This document shows, piece after piece, positions 45,482 to 55,515 of a stretch of 64,000 bases of DNA. Positions within the stretch are counted from its first letter, which is position 1. Each line of letters starts with the position of its first letter. Under the pieces are notes generated by a model. The model ran no database searches. It was not told the origin of the DNA and worked only from the letters and a program-made list of their open reading frames with translations. The position numbers and the translations under genes are program-made. Location: the NCBI RefSeq assembly GCF_012927405.1, contig NZ_JABBGM010000002.1:434001-498000 (forward strand). Direction: 5' to 3'. This stretch comes from Novosphingobium olei. GTDB taxonomy: Bacteria; Pseudomonadota; Alphaproteobacteria; Sphingomonadales; Sphingomonadaceae.

Positions 45482-47056
45482 CTAACCTCGCGCCCAGCCC
45501 GGTTCCGCCGGTTCCAGCGTCGCCAGAAACGCCTCGGCGCTCTCGATATAGTCGCGCCGCTTGTCATCGGTCATGCGGCGCCAGGTGGCGTAGGGCTGGA
45601 ACAGGCGGGGGTTGCGGGCGAGCTTGCTCTCGTTGCGGGCGAGGAAGTGCCAGTAGAGCGCGTTGAAGGGGCAGGCGTCCGGGCCGGTCTTGACCTTCAC
45701 CTTGTAGGCGCAGGTGCCGCAATAGTCGCTCATCCGGTCGATGTAGGCGCCGCTCGCGGCATAGGGTTTGGAGGCGAGGCGGCCGCCGTCGGCGTGGAGC
45801 GCCATGCCGGCGACGTTGGGCAGTTCGACCCATTCGTAGGCATCGGCATAGACGGTGAGGAACCAGTCGGCCACCTCTTGCGGCTTGAGCCCCGCCAGCA
45901 GCGCGAAGTTGCCCAGCACCATCAGCCGCTGGATGTGATGGGCATAGGCATTGTCGCGCGTGGTGCGTACGGCTTCCGACAAGCAGCGCATCTTCGTTTC
46001 GCCCGTCCACCAGAAGTCGGGCAGCGGGCGCGTGGCGTCGAGGAAATTGGCCTCGGCCATGCCGGGCATGTCGAGCCAGTACATGCCGCGCACGTATTCG
46101 CGCCAGCCGATGATCTGGCGGATGAAACCCTCGACCGCCTCGATGGGCGCGCGGCCTTCGTGGTACTCGGCCTCGGCGGCCCGGCACACGGCGAGCGGAT
46201 CGAGCAGGCCCAGGTTGATCGCCGGCGAAAGCAGGGCGTGGAACACGAAATCCTGCCCCGCCACCATCGCATCCTGCCAGCGTCCGAAGTGAGGCAGGCG
46301 CCTTTTCAGGAAGTGGGCGAGGAGCCGTTCGGCGTCCGCCCGCGTCACCGGCCAGTTGAATTCATCCAGAGTGCCGAAGTGGCGGGCGAAGCGGCTTTCC
46401 ACCATGGCGATCACGTCGCGCGTCGTGGCATCGGGGGCGAAGCGTGGCGGGGCGGGGAAGCTGGCGCCTCTTTCGGGCCCGGCGCGGTTTTCGGCGTCGA
46501 AGTTCCAGCGCCCGCCGACCGGCTTGTCGCCCTCCATCAGCAGGCCGGTCTTGCGGCGCATGTCGCGGTAGAAATACTCCATGCGCAGTTCGCGCCGCCC
46601 GGCGGCCCATTCGTAGAAATCGGGCAGTGGGCAGACGAAGCGCGTGTCGGCCAGGATCCGCAGGCGAACGGGCAGATCCTCGCGCCATTGCTCCATCGCT
46701 TGCCGCAGGCGGTATTCGCCGGGTTCGGTCACCTGCACGCCGCGGGCATCGTGCCGGGCAATGGCGCGCGCGACTTCGCCGGTGAGGCTGCCCGAATTGC
46801 CTTCGTCTTCCAGCCGCACGTAATCGACAGTCCAGCCCGCCTGCCGCAGCTCGGTGGCGAAATGGCGCATGGCCGAGAGGACCAGCGCGATCTTGGCCTT
46901 GTGATGGCGCACGTAGGTGGTCTCGTCGGCGACTTCGGCCATGAGCACGACGGTATCGTCAGGCGTCCGGTCGGCGAGGCTGGAGATCGCGGGCGAAAGC
47001 TGGTCGCCCAGGATCAGCACGAGGACCGGGCCCTGCTTGTCGTTGCTTGTGGTCAT
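45482..47056 (-). CDS. Iron-sulfur cryptochrome/photolyase (PhrB-like)
   Basis: 524 residues of the FeS-BCP group, flavin- and [4Fe-4S]-containing photolyases that repair (6-4) photoproducts. The N-terminal Rossmann part starts VLVLILGDQLSPAISSL. The C-terminal helical FAD domain holds IIGWREYVRGMYW and the cluster cysteines in YCGTCAYKVKVKTGPDACPF. Its ATG at 47056 overlaps the upstream glycosyltransferase stop (ATGA), so the two are translationally coupled. It repairs UV damage in the cytosol using blue light. Confidence 0.92.
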   Translation of the reverse strand: MTTSNDKQGPVLVLILGDQLSPAISSLADRTPDDTVVLMAEVADETTYVRHHKAKIALVLSAMRHFATELRQAGWTVDYVRLEDEGNSGSLTGEVARAIARHDARGVQVTEPGEYRLRQAMEQWREDLPVRLRILADTRFVCPLPDFYEWAAGRRELRMEYFYRDMRRKTGLLMEGDKPVGGRWNFDAENRAGPERGASFPAPPRFAPDATTRDVIAMVESRFARHFGTLDEFNWPVTRADAERLLAHFLKRRLPHFGRWQDAMVAGQDFVFHALLSPAINLGLLDPLAVCRAAEAEYHEGRAPIEAVEGFIRQIIGWREYVRGMYWLDMPGMAEANFLDATRPLPDFWWTGETKMRCLSEAVRTTRDNAYAHHIQRLMVLGNFALLAGLKPQEVADWFLTVYADAYEWVELPNVAGMALHADGGRLASKPYAASGAYIDRMSDYCGTCAYKVKVKTGPDACPFNALYWHFLARNESKLARNPRLFQPYATWRRMTDDKRRDYIESAEAFLATLEPAEPGWARG

Positions 47057-48114
47057 CCGAGCAGCTCCCGCCACTGGCCGAGCACGGCTTCCAGCGTGAG
47101 CGCGGGGTTGGCGCTGACGTGCGGCCGCGCGCCATCGCGCCAGGCGCGCACCCGCGCGACGACGGCGCCAAGATCGCGCGCATCCAGCCGCTCGTCCGGC
47201 GTCAACAGGTCGACCGCCGCGCCGAAATTGTGCGCCAGCGCGGGCGTGCCGAGCGCGTGCGCTTCGGCAAAGACCAGCCCGAACGCCTCGGGCACGACCC
47301 ATTGCGGGTAGAACAGGCACAGCGCATCGGACAGCTGGCGATGGAGTTCGGGCTGGGGCAGCGAGCCCATCAGCACGATGCCGTCGCGATCAGCGGGCAG
47401 GTCCTCCTCGCGAATCGGATCGTAGCGCGGGCTGGCGAGGTGCAGGCGCAGCAATGGCATCTCCGCCCGGGCGGCGGCGAACGCGGCAAGGATCATCGGC
47501 AGGCGGTCGGTCGGGCTGGAGCAATAGACCAGCTTGTCGCGATCGAGCGGCGGTCGCGGATCGGGCGGGTACACCACCACCGGGTTGGGAATGACCCGGA
47601 TGCGCGGGGAAGGCGGACCGGGCAGGCGCCGCTGGCGCTGCAGCGCCTCTGCCTGGTTGGCGGCGTGGAAGGGCGAAAGGCACACGCGGGTAACGCCGGC
47701 TAGGCCGTGGAGCAGCACTTCGCGGTCGGCCTTGAACGAGGGCGGCGGCAGTTCGGCGTAATCGATCGAATCGTGGTTCCACAGAAAGATAGGCGTGCGC
47801 AGGGCAAAGCGGCGCAGGCGCGGGGCAAGTTCGTCGTGACGCTGGACGACGATGGCATCGGCGGCGCGGGCAAGCTGACGCAGGGCGCTCCACGGATGCC
47901 AGCGCACGCCGCCGCCATCGCGCGGCTCCGTGCGGACATATTGCACCACGTCGACATGATGGGTGGCGGCAAGGCCGCAGGCGATGCGCACCAGCGTGGT
48001 CTCGCTGCCGCCGATGGCGGGGCCGGCCTGGCCGAGCGTGCGATCGTCGTAGACCGCGCCGCCGAAGGTTTCGACGAAAAGGATGCGGCGTCGTGCGGGG
48101 CCGGGGGAACGCAT
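47053..48114 (-). CDS. GT4-like glycosyltransferase
   Basis: About 353 residues with a two-Rossmann (GT-B) look: ILFVETFGGAVYDDRTLGQ and GGSETTLVRIACGLA at the N-terminus, and LCLFYPQWVVPEAFGLVFAEAHALGTPALA, which has the E..x7..E-type donor-binding pattern of GT4 enzymes. Acceptor and donor are unknown; surface glycan synthesis is possible. The ATG at 48114 overlaps the priA stop (TGATG); a GTG at 48117 is also usable. Confidence 0.8.
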   Translation of the reverse strand: MRSPGPARRRILFVETFGGAVYDDRTLGQAGPAIGGSETTLVRIACGLAATHHVDVVQYVRTEPRDGGGVRWHPWSALRQLARAADAIVVQRHDELAPRLRRFALRTPIFLWNHDSIDYAELPPPSFKADREVLLHGLAGVTRVCLSPFHAANQAEALQRQRRLPGPPSPRIRVIPNPVVVYPPDPRPPLDRDKLVYCSSPTDRLPMILAAFAAARAEMPLLRLHLASPRYDPIREEDLPADRDGIVLMGSLPQPELHRQLSDALCLFYPQWVVPEAFGLVFAEAHALGTPALAHNFGAAVDLLTPDERLDARDLGAVVARVRAWRDGARPHVSANPALTLEAVLGQWRELLG

Positions 48115-50279
48115 CACACGAAGCTATAGGGATCGACGTCCACCGCAACCCTGACACCGGGGGCAAAGCGCAAGGGATCGAGCCATTCGCGGATCACGCG
48201 CTGCAATTCCGTCGAGCGGCGGGCGTTGATCAGCAGGCGATAGCGATAGCGCCCGCGCAGCAGCGAAAGCGGGGCGGGCGCGGGGCCCAGCACCAGCACG
48301 TCCTTCAGGCGCGGCGCGGTGCCGCCGATGGCGCGGGCGGCATCGCGGGCCTCGGCCTCGTCCTCGGATGAGACGATGATCGCGGCCCAGCGCCCGAACG
48401 GCGGGGCGTTCGCCTCGCGCCGGGCTTCGGTCTCTGCGGCGTAGAACGCGTCGCGGTCGCCGCTTGCCAGCGCCTCGATCACCGGGGCATCCGGGTGGCG
48501 GGTCTGGATCAGCACTTCGCCCGGCTTTTCGCCGCGCCCGGCACGGCCCGCGACTTGGGCGACCTGCTGGTAGGTGCGTTCGGCCGCGCGCAGATCGCCG
48601 CCTTCCAGCCCCATGTCGGCATCGACCACGCCGACGAGGGTGAGCTCGGGAAAGTGGAAGCCCTTGGTGACGAGCTGCGTGCCGACGATCACGTCGATTG
48701 CCTTCGCTTCGGCCTGCGCCACGAATTCGGCGGCCTTGGCCGGGCTGGTCAGCGTGTCCGAGGTGACCAGCGCGACGCGCGCCTGCGGCAGGATCGCGGC
48801 GACTTCATCGGCAATGCGTTCCACGCCGGGGCCGCAGGCGACGAGGCAGTCCTTCTCGCCGCATTCGGGGCAGGCGTCGGGCGGGGGCACTTCGTAGCCG
48901 CAGTGGTGGCAGGCGAGGCGGCGCGAAAGGCGGTGTTCGACCAGCCAGGCCGAGCAGTTGGGGCACTGGAAGCGATGGCCGCAGGTGCGGCATAGCGTGA
49001 GCGGCGCATAGCCGCGACGGTTGAGGAACAGCAGGCTCTGTTCGCCCTTGAGCAGCCGGTCCTTCAGCGCATCGACCAGCGCGGGGGCGAGCCACTGGCC
49101 CCGGGGCGGCTGCTGCTCGCGCAGATCGACGACGCGGATGTCGGGCAGGGTCGCGCCGCCGAAACGGCTCGGCAGGACGAGCCGTTCGTAGCGCCCGGCC
49201 TCGGCCATCTGCAGGCTTTCGAGCGCGGGCGTGGCGCTGGCCAGCACCACCGGCACGCTTTCGAAATGGGCGCGCATCACCGCCACGTCGCGCGCGTTGT
49301 AGCGCACGCCATCGTCCTGCTTGAAGCTGATCTCGTGCGCTTCGTCGACCACGATCAGGCCCAGCCGGGCGAACGGCAGGAACAGCGCCGAGCGCGCGCC
49401 GACCACGACGCGGGCCTGCCCGAAGGCGACCTGCCGCCAGGCGCGGCGGCGCTCGGACGATTTGAGCGAGGAATGCCAAGTGACCGGCGGCACGCCGAAG
49501 CGCGCCTCGAACCGTTTAAGGAAGCTTTCGGTCAGCGCGATTTCGGGCAGCAGGACAAGCACCTGCCGCCCTTGCGCGATCGCGGCGGCGATGGCTTCGC
49601 TGTAGGTTTCGGTCTTGCCCGAACCGGTCACCCCGTCGAGCAGGTACGGGCGGAATTCGTGCGCCTCGACCGCGGCGACCATCTTGGCGGCGGCCTCGGC
49701 CTGCTCGGCCGAAAGATCGGGCTCGGCATGGCGCGGATCGGGCGCGGGATAGGGGCGGTCGCTATCGACCAGCACGGCTTCGAGGATGCCGGCATTGACC
49801 ATGCCGCGCAGTACCGCGTCGGACACGCCGGCGATCTCGGCCAGTTCGCGGATCGTCCCCTGCTGTCCGTTCAGAAGATCGAGCGCCTGCGCGCGCTGCG
49901 GGGTAAGGCGCGCCGGTTCGTGCCCGGTCAGGCGGTATTCGGTGACTGTGCCACCGCCGCGCAGCGCCGCACTGCTCGACAGCGCCATCCGCGCGACCGA
50001 GGCGAGGCTTGTGACGTAGTAATCTGCGCACCATTCGATCAGCCGGCGCAGCGGGGCGGCCAGCGGCGGCACCGGCAGGACCTGCAGCAGCGGGCGCAGC
50101 TTCGCATCCGGAACCTCGCTGGCGGGCAGCCGTTCGGCCTCCCAGACAACGCCCACGATCTGGCGTGGCCCCAGCGGCGCAACAACCACGCTGCCCGGCT
50201 CCACCGTCATGCCTTCGGGCACGCGATAGTCCAGCGGCCCGAGGGCGGCGTTGAAGACAAGGCAGCGGACGCGGTTCAT
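48114..50279 (-). CDS. priA: Primosomal replication-restart helicase PriA
   Basis: 721 residues. The N-terminal DNA-binding region is VFNAALGPLDYRVPEGM; Walker A is LDGVTGSGKTETYSEA and the DEAH box is LIVVDEAHEISFKQDDG. Eight cysteines of two zinc sites follow (CRTCGHRFQCPNC and CHHCGYEVPPPDACPEC), then helicase motifs V-VI (VGTQLVTKGFHFPE, QVAGRAGRG). PriA reloads the replisome at stalled forks. The ATG at 50279 lies close to the divergent lipoprotein gene. It heads a coupled three-gene unit with the glycosyltransferase and photolyase. Confidence 0.96.
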   Translation of the reverse strand: MNRVRCLVFNAALGPLDYRVPEGMTVEPGSVVVAPLGPRQIVGVVWEAERLPASEVPDAKLRPLLQVLPVPPLAAPLRRLIEWCADYYVTSLASVARMALSSSAALRGGGTVTEYRLTGHEPARLTPQRAQALDLLNGQQGTIRELAEIAGVSDAVLRGMVNAGILEAVLVDSDRPYPAPDPRHAEPDLSAEQAEAAAKMVAAVEAHEFRPYLLDGVTGSGKTETYSEAIAAAIAQGRQVLVLLPEIALTESFLKRFEARFGVPPVTWHSSLKSSERRRAWRQVAFGQARVVVGARSALFLPFARLGLIVVDEAHEISFKQDDGVRYNARDVAVMRAHFESVPVVLASATPALESLQMAEAGRYERLVLPSRFGGATLPDIRVVDLREQQPPRGQWLAPALVDALKDRLLKGEQSLLFLNRRGYAPLTLCRTCGHRFQCPNCSAWLVEHRLSRRLACHHCGYEVPPPDACPECGEKDCLVACGPGVERIADEVAAILPQARVALVTSDTLTSPAKAAEFVAQAEAKAIDVIVGTQLVTKGFHFPELTLVGVVDADMGLEGGDLRAAERTYQQVAQVAGRAGRGEKPGEVLIQTRHPDAPVIEALASGDRDAFYAAETEARREANAPPFGRWAAIIVSSEDEAEARDAARAIGGTAPRLKDVLVLGPAPAPLSLLRGRYRYRLLINARRSTELQRVIREWLDPLRFAPGVRVAVDVDPYSFV

Positions 50280-50349
50280 CGTGGGGACTGCATATGGCGG
50301 GCATGAGCGGGCGGTGAAAGCCCGCGCGGCAAAAAGAGGAGACATGGGC

Positions 50350-51030
50350 ATGGCAGCAGTGCTGACCCGCAGGGGATGGATGATCGGCAGCGGCGCGCTG
50401 GCCGGAACGGCGGCGCTGAGCCTGGCGGGATGCGCCAGCTATGGCGGCTTTTCGCTGACCGAAGTGGTGCGGCACCTGCTGCAGGCTTCGGCCAACCGCG
50501 CGTTCGACCGGTTGCTGGCGCCCGGCGGGTTCTATGATGACCAGATGGCGCGGCTGGCGCTGCCCGAACAGCTCGGCAATCGCGGCGGCATGCTGCAGCA
50601 GCTGCTGACCGGGCCGCTGTTCAAGGACCGGCTGGCGCGTGCCTTCAATGACATGGCGGAGCGCGCCGCCTATCGCGCGGCGCCCGCGGTGACCGAGGCG
50701 ATTCGCGGGATCGGCGTGCGCGATGCGCTGGCGCTGGTGCGCGGCCGCCCGGACGAGGCGACCAACTACTTGCGCGGCGAGATGTCAGGACGGCTGATCG
50801 ACGTGATGTTCCCCGAATTCGGCAACCTGCTCCACGCAACGTCGGACCCGCTGGTGGGCCAGGCGCTGCAGGTGGCGACCGGCGTGGATGTGAATGCCAT
50901 TGCCAACGATCTGGCCCGGCAGGCCGATGACGCGATCTGGCGGGCGATCGGCCGCGAGGAAGCGGAAATCCGCCGCGATCCGCGCAGCACGCGCGATCCG
51001 CTGCTCGAACGCGCGTTTGGTGGCGGCTGA
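50350..51030 (+). CDS. DUF4197 lipoprotein
   Basis: About 226 residues. The lipobox LSLAGC gives a lipid-anchored, exported protein. The body matches DUF4197: SANRAFDRLLAPGGFYDD, LALPEQL, AERAAYRAAPAVTEAIRGIGVRDALALV, and the C-terminal AIGREEAEIRRDPRSTRDPLLERAFG. The function of the family is unknown. AGGAG lies eight bases before the ATG at 50350 and only two before an ATG at 50344, so the later start is preferred. Confidence 0.82.
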   Translation: MAAVLTRRGWMIGSGALAGTAALSLAGCASYGGFSLTEVVRHLLQASANRAFDRLLAPGGFYDDQMARLALPEQLGNRGGMLQQLLTGPLFKDRLARAFNDMAERAAYRAAPAVTEAIRGIGVRDALALVRGRPDEATNYLRGEMSGRLIDVMFPEFGNLLHATSDPLVGQALQVATGVDVNAIANDLARQADDAIWRAIGREEAEIRRDPRSTRDPLLERAFGGG

Positions 51031-51073
51031 GTGAATTGACGAAAAGGCCGCTATCGGGGAAGGGCGGCGCATC

Positions 51074-52021
51074 ATGACCGCAGCTGCTTCCCCGTTCACC
51101 GTCGCCGCGCTGTACTGCTTCACGCCGTTCCAGGATACGGCGGCGCTGCAGGGGCCGCTCGAGGCGATCTGCCGCGCAAGCCGCGTCAAAGGCACGCTGC
51201 TGCTGGCGCACGAGGGCATCAACGGCACCATCGCTGGCCCGGACGCAGGCATTGCCGATGTGCTGGCGCATATTCGCGCACTGCCGGGCTGTGCCGATCT
51301 TGACGTCAAGCTGTCCCATGCCTCGGCCATGCCGTTCCACCGGCTGAAGGTGCGGCTGAAGCGCGAGATCGTGACGATGGGCGTGCCCGACATCGATCCG
51401 CGCGCCAGCGTCGGAACCTATGTCGATGCGCAGGACTGGAACGCGCTGATCGCCGATCCCGATACGATCGTGATCGACACCCGCAACGACTACGAAGTGG
51501 CGATCGGCACCTTCGCCGGTGCGATCGACCCCAAGACCGCCACCTTCCGCGACTTTCCCGGCTGGTTCCGCGCGCACCGCGATGAACTGCTGGGGGAAGG
51601 GCGCAGGCCCAAGGTCGCAATGTTCTGCACCGGTGGCATCCGCTGCGAGAAATCGACCGCGTTCCTGCGTCAGGAAGGGATCGACGAGGTCTACCACCTC
51701 AAGGGCGGCATCCTGAAATACCTCGAGACGGTGCCCGAGGACGAAAGCCTGTGGCAGGGCGAATGCTTCGTGTTCGACGAACGCGTCGCCGTTGGCCACG
51801 GCCTGCGCGAAGGTAGCCACGGCCTGTGCCGTTCGTGCCGCCGCCCGGTGAGCGCGGCCGACCGGGCACCGCCGCTCTACGAGGAAGGGGTGAGCTGCGC
51901 CGCCTGTTACCCGGAAAAGACCGACGCGCAGCGCGCTTCGTATCGCGAACGGCATCGGCAGGAAAAGCTCGCCGCGGCGCGGGGCGTGCGCCATGTCGGC
52001 GATCCGGGGACGCCCGCCTGA
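51074..52021 (+). CDS. trhO: tRNA uridine 5-hydroxylase TrhO (rhodanese family)
   Basis: 315 residues. TrhO catalyses oxygen-dependent formation of 5-hydroxyuridine at tRNA position 34. The N-terminal acylphosphatase-like domain holds [15 protein letters not shown]; the rhodanese domain holds [15 protein letters not shown] and the active-site loop [16 protein letters not shown] with the catalytic Cys. The C-terminal Cys pairs ([17 protein letters not shown]) fit the family tail. It lies 43 bp after the lipoprotein gene. Confidence 0.93.
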   Translation: MTAAASPFTVAALYCFTPFQDTAALQGPLEAICRASRVKGTLLLAHEGINGTIAGPDAGIADVLAHIRALPGCADLDVKLSHASAMPFHRLKVRLKREIVTMGVPDIDPRASVGTYVDAQDWNALIADPDTIVIDTRNDYEVAIGTFAGAIDPKTATFRDFPGWFRAHRDELLGEGRRPKVAMFCTGGIRCEKSTAFLRQEGIDEVYHLKGGILKYLETVPEDESLWQGECFVFDERVAVGHGLREGSHGLCRSCRRPVSAADRAPPLYEEGVSCAACYPEKTDAQRASYRERHRQEKLAAARGVRHVGDPGTPA

Positions 52022-52028
52022 ACGCCGC

Positions 52029-53288
52029 TTAGCGCAAGGTTTCGGGAATGGTGAAGTAGCGCGTGTTGCGGCCCAGCGTGTCGCCCACGCGATCGAGTTC
52101 GGCCCGCGCCACGGTGCGCAGGTGCACTTCGTCCGGCCCGTCGAACAAGTGCAGCGCGCGGCCCCAGGTGTAGAAATACGCGAGCGGGGTGTCGCTGGTC
52201 AGCCCCATTGCCCCGAACACCTGGATTGCGCGGTCGAGCACCCGCGTCTGGAGCTGGGCGGCGACGAGCTTGATCGCCGATACGTCGACCTTGCAGGCCT
52301 TGTTGCCCTGCGCATCGAGCCGCGCTGCGGCGCGCAGCACCAGCAGGCGGGCCATGTCGATCTCCACCCGCGATTGCGCGATCCAGTCCTGGATGTTGGC
52401 ATAGCCGCAAATCGCATGGCCGAAGGCGCGGCGTTCGAGCGCGCGTTCGCACATCAGATCGAGCGCGAGTTCGCATTGGCCGATGGTGCGCATGCAATGG
52501 TGCACCCGCCCCGGCCCCAGCCGCGCCTGCGCCAGCGCGAAGCCCTGTCCTTCGGCGCCCAGCAGATTGGCGGCGGGCACGCGGCAATCGCGGAACACAA
52601 GTTCGCACTGCCCCTCGATCGCGTAGTGGTGCAGGATCGGGATGTTGCGCACCACGGTCAGGCCCGGCGTGTCCATCGGCACGATGATCATCGAATGGCG
52701 CGCATGGCGCGGCTGCACTTCGTCGGCATCGCTCACGCCCATGACCACCGCGAACCGGCACAACGGGTGGAGCGCGCCGGTGATGAACCACTTGCGCCCG
52801 TTGATGACGTAATCATCGCCGTCGCGGCGGATCGTGGTGCGGATGTTGGTGGCATCGGACGAGGCGACGTCGGGCTCGCTCATCGCGAAGCACGAGCGGA
52901 CGCTGCCGTCGAGCAGCGGGACCAGCCAGCGGGCTTTCTGTGCTCCATTCGCATGAAGATGGAGAAGTTCGATGTTCCCGCTATCAGGCGCATTGCAGTT
53001 GAACGCCTCCGAAGCCCAGGGCAGGCGGCCCATGATTTCGGCGAGCGGTGCATATTCGAGGTTGGTGAGGCGGGTGCCGGGCTCGTCGTCACGCAAGCCG
53101 GGCAGGAACAGGTTCCACAGACCGTCGGCGCGGGCGATCTGCTTGAGCGGCTCCATGATGTGCAGGGGATATCGCCCGGCGGCGACCTCGGCATTCCATT
53201 CGGCGTTGTAGGGCAGCATGTAGTCTTCGAGGAAATCCTCGACCTGCCGCCGCAATTCGTTGACCCGCGCGGAAAATTCGAAGTCCAT
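52029..53288 (-). CDS. Acyl-CoA dehydrogenase (ACAD10/11-like)
   Basis: 419 residues. The FAD/substrate-binding middle region contains CFAMSEPDVASSDATNI and GRKWFITGALHP, and the C-terminal helical domain QVFGAMGLTSDTPLAYFYTWGRA, with LFDGPDEVHLRTVAR. This matches the branch related to human ACAD10/11, which oxidises longer or 4-hydroxy acyl-CoAs. It lies 36 bp before the AraC regulator gene on the same strand, beside pobA, so it may serve side-chain shortening of phenolic acids; that is inferred from position. Confidence 0.85.
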   Translation of the reverse strand: MDFEFSARVNELRRQVEDFLEDYMLPYNAEWNAEVAAGRYPLHIMEPLKQIARADGLWNLFLPGLRDDEPGTRLTNLEYAPLAEIMGRLPWASEAFNCNAPDSGNIELLHLHANGAQKARWLVPLLDGSVRSCFAMSEPDVASSDATNIRTTIRRDGDDYVINGRKWFITGALHPLCRFAVVMGVSDADEVQPRHARHSMIIVPMDTPGLTVVRNIPILHHYAIEGQCELVFRDCRVPAANLLGAEGQGFALAQARLGPGRVHHCMRTIGQCELALDLMCERALERRAFGHAICGYANIQDWIAQSRVEIDMARLLVLRAAARLDAQGNKACKVDVSAIKLVAAQLQTRVLDRAIQVFGAMGLTSDTPLAYFYTWGRALHLFDGPDEVHLRTVARAELDRVGDTLGRNTRYFTIPETLR

Positions 53289-53324
53289 GACGATCGCCCC
53301 CCTTTGCCGTGAGGGTTGGCGCGA

Positions 53325-54206
53325 TCAGGCGGCGGGATCATTGTCCTGGATCAAGCGGCCCCGCAGCGCTTGCCGTTCGGCGAGCGGACGATGGCCCGTC
53401 ATGCGCAGGTAGAAGCGCGAGAACCACGAGGGATCGGCAAAACCGAGGTCTTCGGCGATCTGCGCTACCGTGGCGCTCGTGTAGCGCAGGCGGCGCTGCG
53501 CTTCGAGCGCGAGGCGGCGGTTGATCAGCACCTGCGGCGGCGCGCCCAGCCGGGCGCGGGTGAGGCGGGTGAGCGTGCGCACGGTGAGCCCCATCGAGCG
53601 TGCATAGAATTCGAGCGGGCGCTGTTCGGCAAGGTGCGTTTCGACGAGGTGGCGGAACAGGCCCAGCCGGCGGTCGTCGCCGGGCGTGGCAGCTTGCCCG
53701 GCGATCGAGCGGACCAGCGCTTCGGCCAGCGCCTCGAACAGCGGGTCGGCGGTGGCGCCCGCGCTTTCGGCGATGTGCAGCAGTTCCCGGGTCAGCCAGT
53801 CAACCCGCGCGACGGCGTCGGCGGCGATCTCGCCCGAGCCGCCCTGCGCAAGAAAGCCGGGCAGAGGATCGCCATCGCCGCGCCCGCGCCCGGCAAATTC
53901 CTGCGATAGCGTCAGCACGTGGCCACGGGTGCCGGGATCGAAGCGGAAACCGTGGACCACGCCGGTCGGCACCACGATGAAACTAGGCGCGGGCAGGGCA
54001 AAGGGCGCGCCATCGAGCGTGACGCGCGCATGTCCTTCCTGCACCACGAGAAGCTGCACGACGCGATCGTGGCGATGCGGCGCAATGGTCCAGTCATGGA
54101 GCGCGCTGCGTTCGGCGATCGTCTCAATATGCGCGAAACCGGCGGGGCTCTGCCAATCTCCTTCACCATAGAGGGCAAACGTCGGGATCGCGGCGGGCTG
54201 ATTCAT
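53325..54206 (-). CDS. AraC-family regulator, probable pobA activator
   Basis: 293 residues. An N-terminal cupin-like ligand domain (HRHDRVVQLLVVQEGHARVTL, VVPTGVVHGF) is followed by a C-terminal double HTH (ARSMGLTVRTLTRLTRARLG and SATVAQIAEDLGFADPSWFSRFYLRMTGHRP). It is divergent from pobA with 127 bp between starts. AraC-type PobR proteins activating pobA are known, so this role is likely. Confidence 0.85.
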   Translation of the reverse strand: MNQPAAIPTFALYGEGDWQSPAGFAHIETIAERSALHDWTIAPHRHDRVVQLLVVQEGHARVTLDGAPFALPAPSFIVVPTGVVHGFRFDPGTRGHVLTLSQEFAGRGRGDGDPLPGFLAQGGSGEIAADAVARVDWLTRELLHIAESAGATADPLFEALAEALVRSIAGQAATPGDDRRLGLFRHLVETHLAEQRPLEFYARSMGLTVRTLTRLTRARLGAPPQVLINRRLALEAQRRLRYTSATVAQIAEDLGFADPSWFSRFYLRMTGHRPLAERQALRGRLIQDNDPAA

Positions 54207-54333
54207 CGCATGTCCTGAAAATGCCAGAAGATTGACGTTGCCGTCCCTTCACCCCGGCAAGCGCCGATGTCAATTGCATGTCCACTGGAATGACGCGCCG
54301 CCGGCGAGCGGCCATCGTGGGGAGAGCCAGGCA
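54207..54333. promoter_or_regulatory. Divergent araC-type regulator / pobA control region
   Basis: 127-bp region. It holds two direct copies of GCATGTCC (54208-54215 and 54276-54283), possible half-sites for the AraC-type regulator, and GGGGAGAG upstream of pobA. No firm -35/-10 pair was chosen. Confidence 0.4.
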
Positions 54334-55503
54334 ATGAAGACCCAGGTTGCGATCGTTGGCGCCGGCCCTGCAGGCCTGCTGCTTGGCCATCTGCTCAAGG
54401 CGGAGGGCATCGACTGCGTCGTGGTCGAGCGCCAGAGCGGCGACTATGTGCTGTCGCGCATCCGGGCCGGCGTGCTCGAACAGATTACCGTGCAGCTGAT
54501 GGAGCGGCTTGGCCTTGATGCCCGTCTCAAGGCCGAAGGGCTGATCGAGGGCGGCTTCAACCTTGCCGATGGCGAGCGACTGATCCGCATCGATTGCGAA
54601 GGCCTCACCGGCAAGACTGTGGTCGTCTATGGCCAGACCGAAATCACCCGCGACCTGATGGACGCGGCCGCCCCGCGCGGGCTGAACGTGATCTATGATG
54701 CGGGTGACGTGGCGCTGCACGATATCGAAGGCGATGCGCCTTATCTCACCTTTACCAAGGACGGGGCGGCGCAGCGGATCGACGCGCGCTTCATCGTCGG
54801 GTGCGACGGCTTCCACGGCCCCAGCCGCCAGGCGATCCCGGCGAGCGTGGGCAAGAGCTTCGAGCGCGTCTATCCGTTCGGCTGGCTCGGCATCCTGGCC
54901 GACGTGGCGCCGTGCAACGACGAGCTGATCTATGCCAACCACGAACGCGGCTTTGCGCTTGCATCGATGCGCAGCCCGACGCGCAGCCGCTACTACGTCG
55001 ACGTGCCGCTGACCGAAAAGATCGAGGACTGGTCCGACGATCGCATCTGGGACGAACTGGCGCTGCGCCTTGGCCCCGATGCCGCGGCCAACATGACGCG
55101 CGGCCCTTCGATCGAGAAGTCGATCGCGCCACTGCGCAGCTTCGTGTTCGAGCCGATGCGGTACGGCAGCCTGCTGCTGTGCGGCGATGCCGCGCACATC
55201 GTGCCGCCCACAGGGGCCAAGGGGCTGAACCTTGCGGCATCGGACGTGCACTATGCTTCGGCCGCGCTGACCGCATTCTTCAAGCGCAACGATGCCGACG
55301 CGATCGCCGGCTATTCCGACAAGGCGCTGGCCCGCGTGTGGAAGTCCGAGCGATTCAGCTGGTCGCTGACCAAGCTGATGCACCGCTTCCCCGAAGACGG
55401 TCCGTTCGAGCGGCGCATGCAGGTGGCCGAGCTGGACTACATCGCCAACAGCCGCGCTGCGCAGCAGACGATCGCGGAAAACTACGTCGGCCTTCCGGTC
55501 TGA
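54334..55503 (+). CDS. pobA: 4-hydroxybenzoate 3-monooxygenase
   Basis: 389 residues, the normal PobA length. The flavoprotein turns 4-hydroxybenzoate into protocatechuate using NAD(P)H and O2. Motifs: FAD-binding AIVGAGPAGLLLGHLLK at the N-terminus, VVERQSGDYVLSRIRAGVLEQ, the DG motif VGCDGFHGPSRQ, and LLLCGDAAHIVPPTGAKGLNLA. The product enters the lig pathway encoded a few kilobases downstream. The ATG at 54334 lies 14 bp after GGGGAGAG. Confidence 0.95.
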   Translation: MKTQVAIVGAGPAGLLLGHLLKAEGIDCVVVERQSGDYVLSRIRAGVLEQITVQLMERLGLDARLKAEGLIEGGFNLADGERLIRIDCEGLTGKTVVVYGQTEITRDLMDAAAPRGLNVIYDAGDVALHDIEGDAPYLTFTKDGAAQRIDARFIVGCDGFHGPSRQAIPASVGKSFERVYPFGWLGILADVAPCNDELIYANHERGFALASMRSPTRSRYYVDVPLTEKIEDWSDDRIWDELALRLGPDAAANMTRGPSIEKSIAPLRSFVFEPMRYGSLLLCGDAAHIVPPTGAKGLNLAASDVHYASAALTAFFKRNDADAIAGYSDKALARVWKSERFSWSLTKLMHRFPEDGPFERRMQVAELDYIANSRAAQQTIAENYVGLPV

Positions 55504-55515
55504 AGAGGGCGAAGA

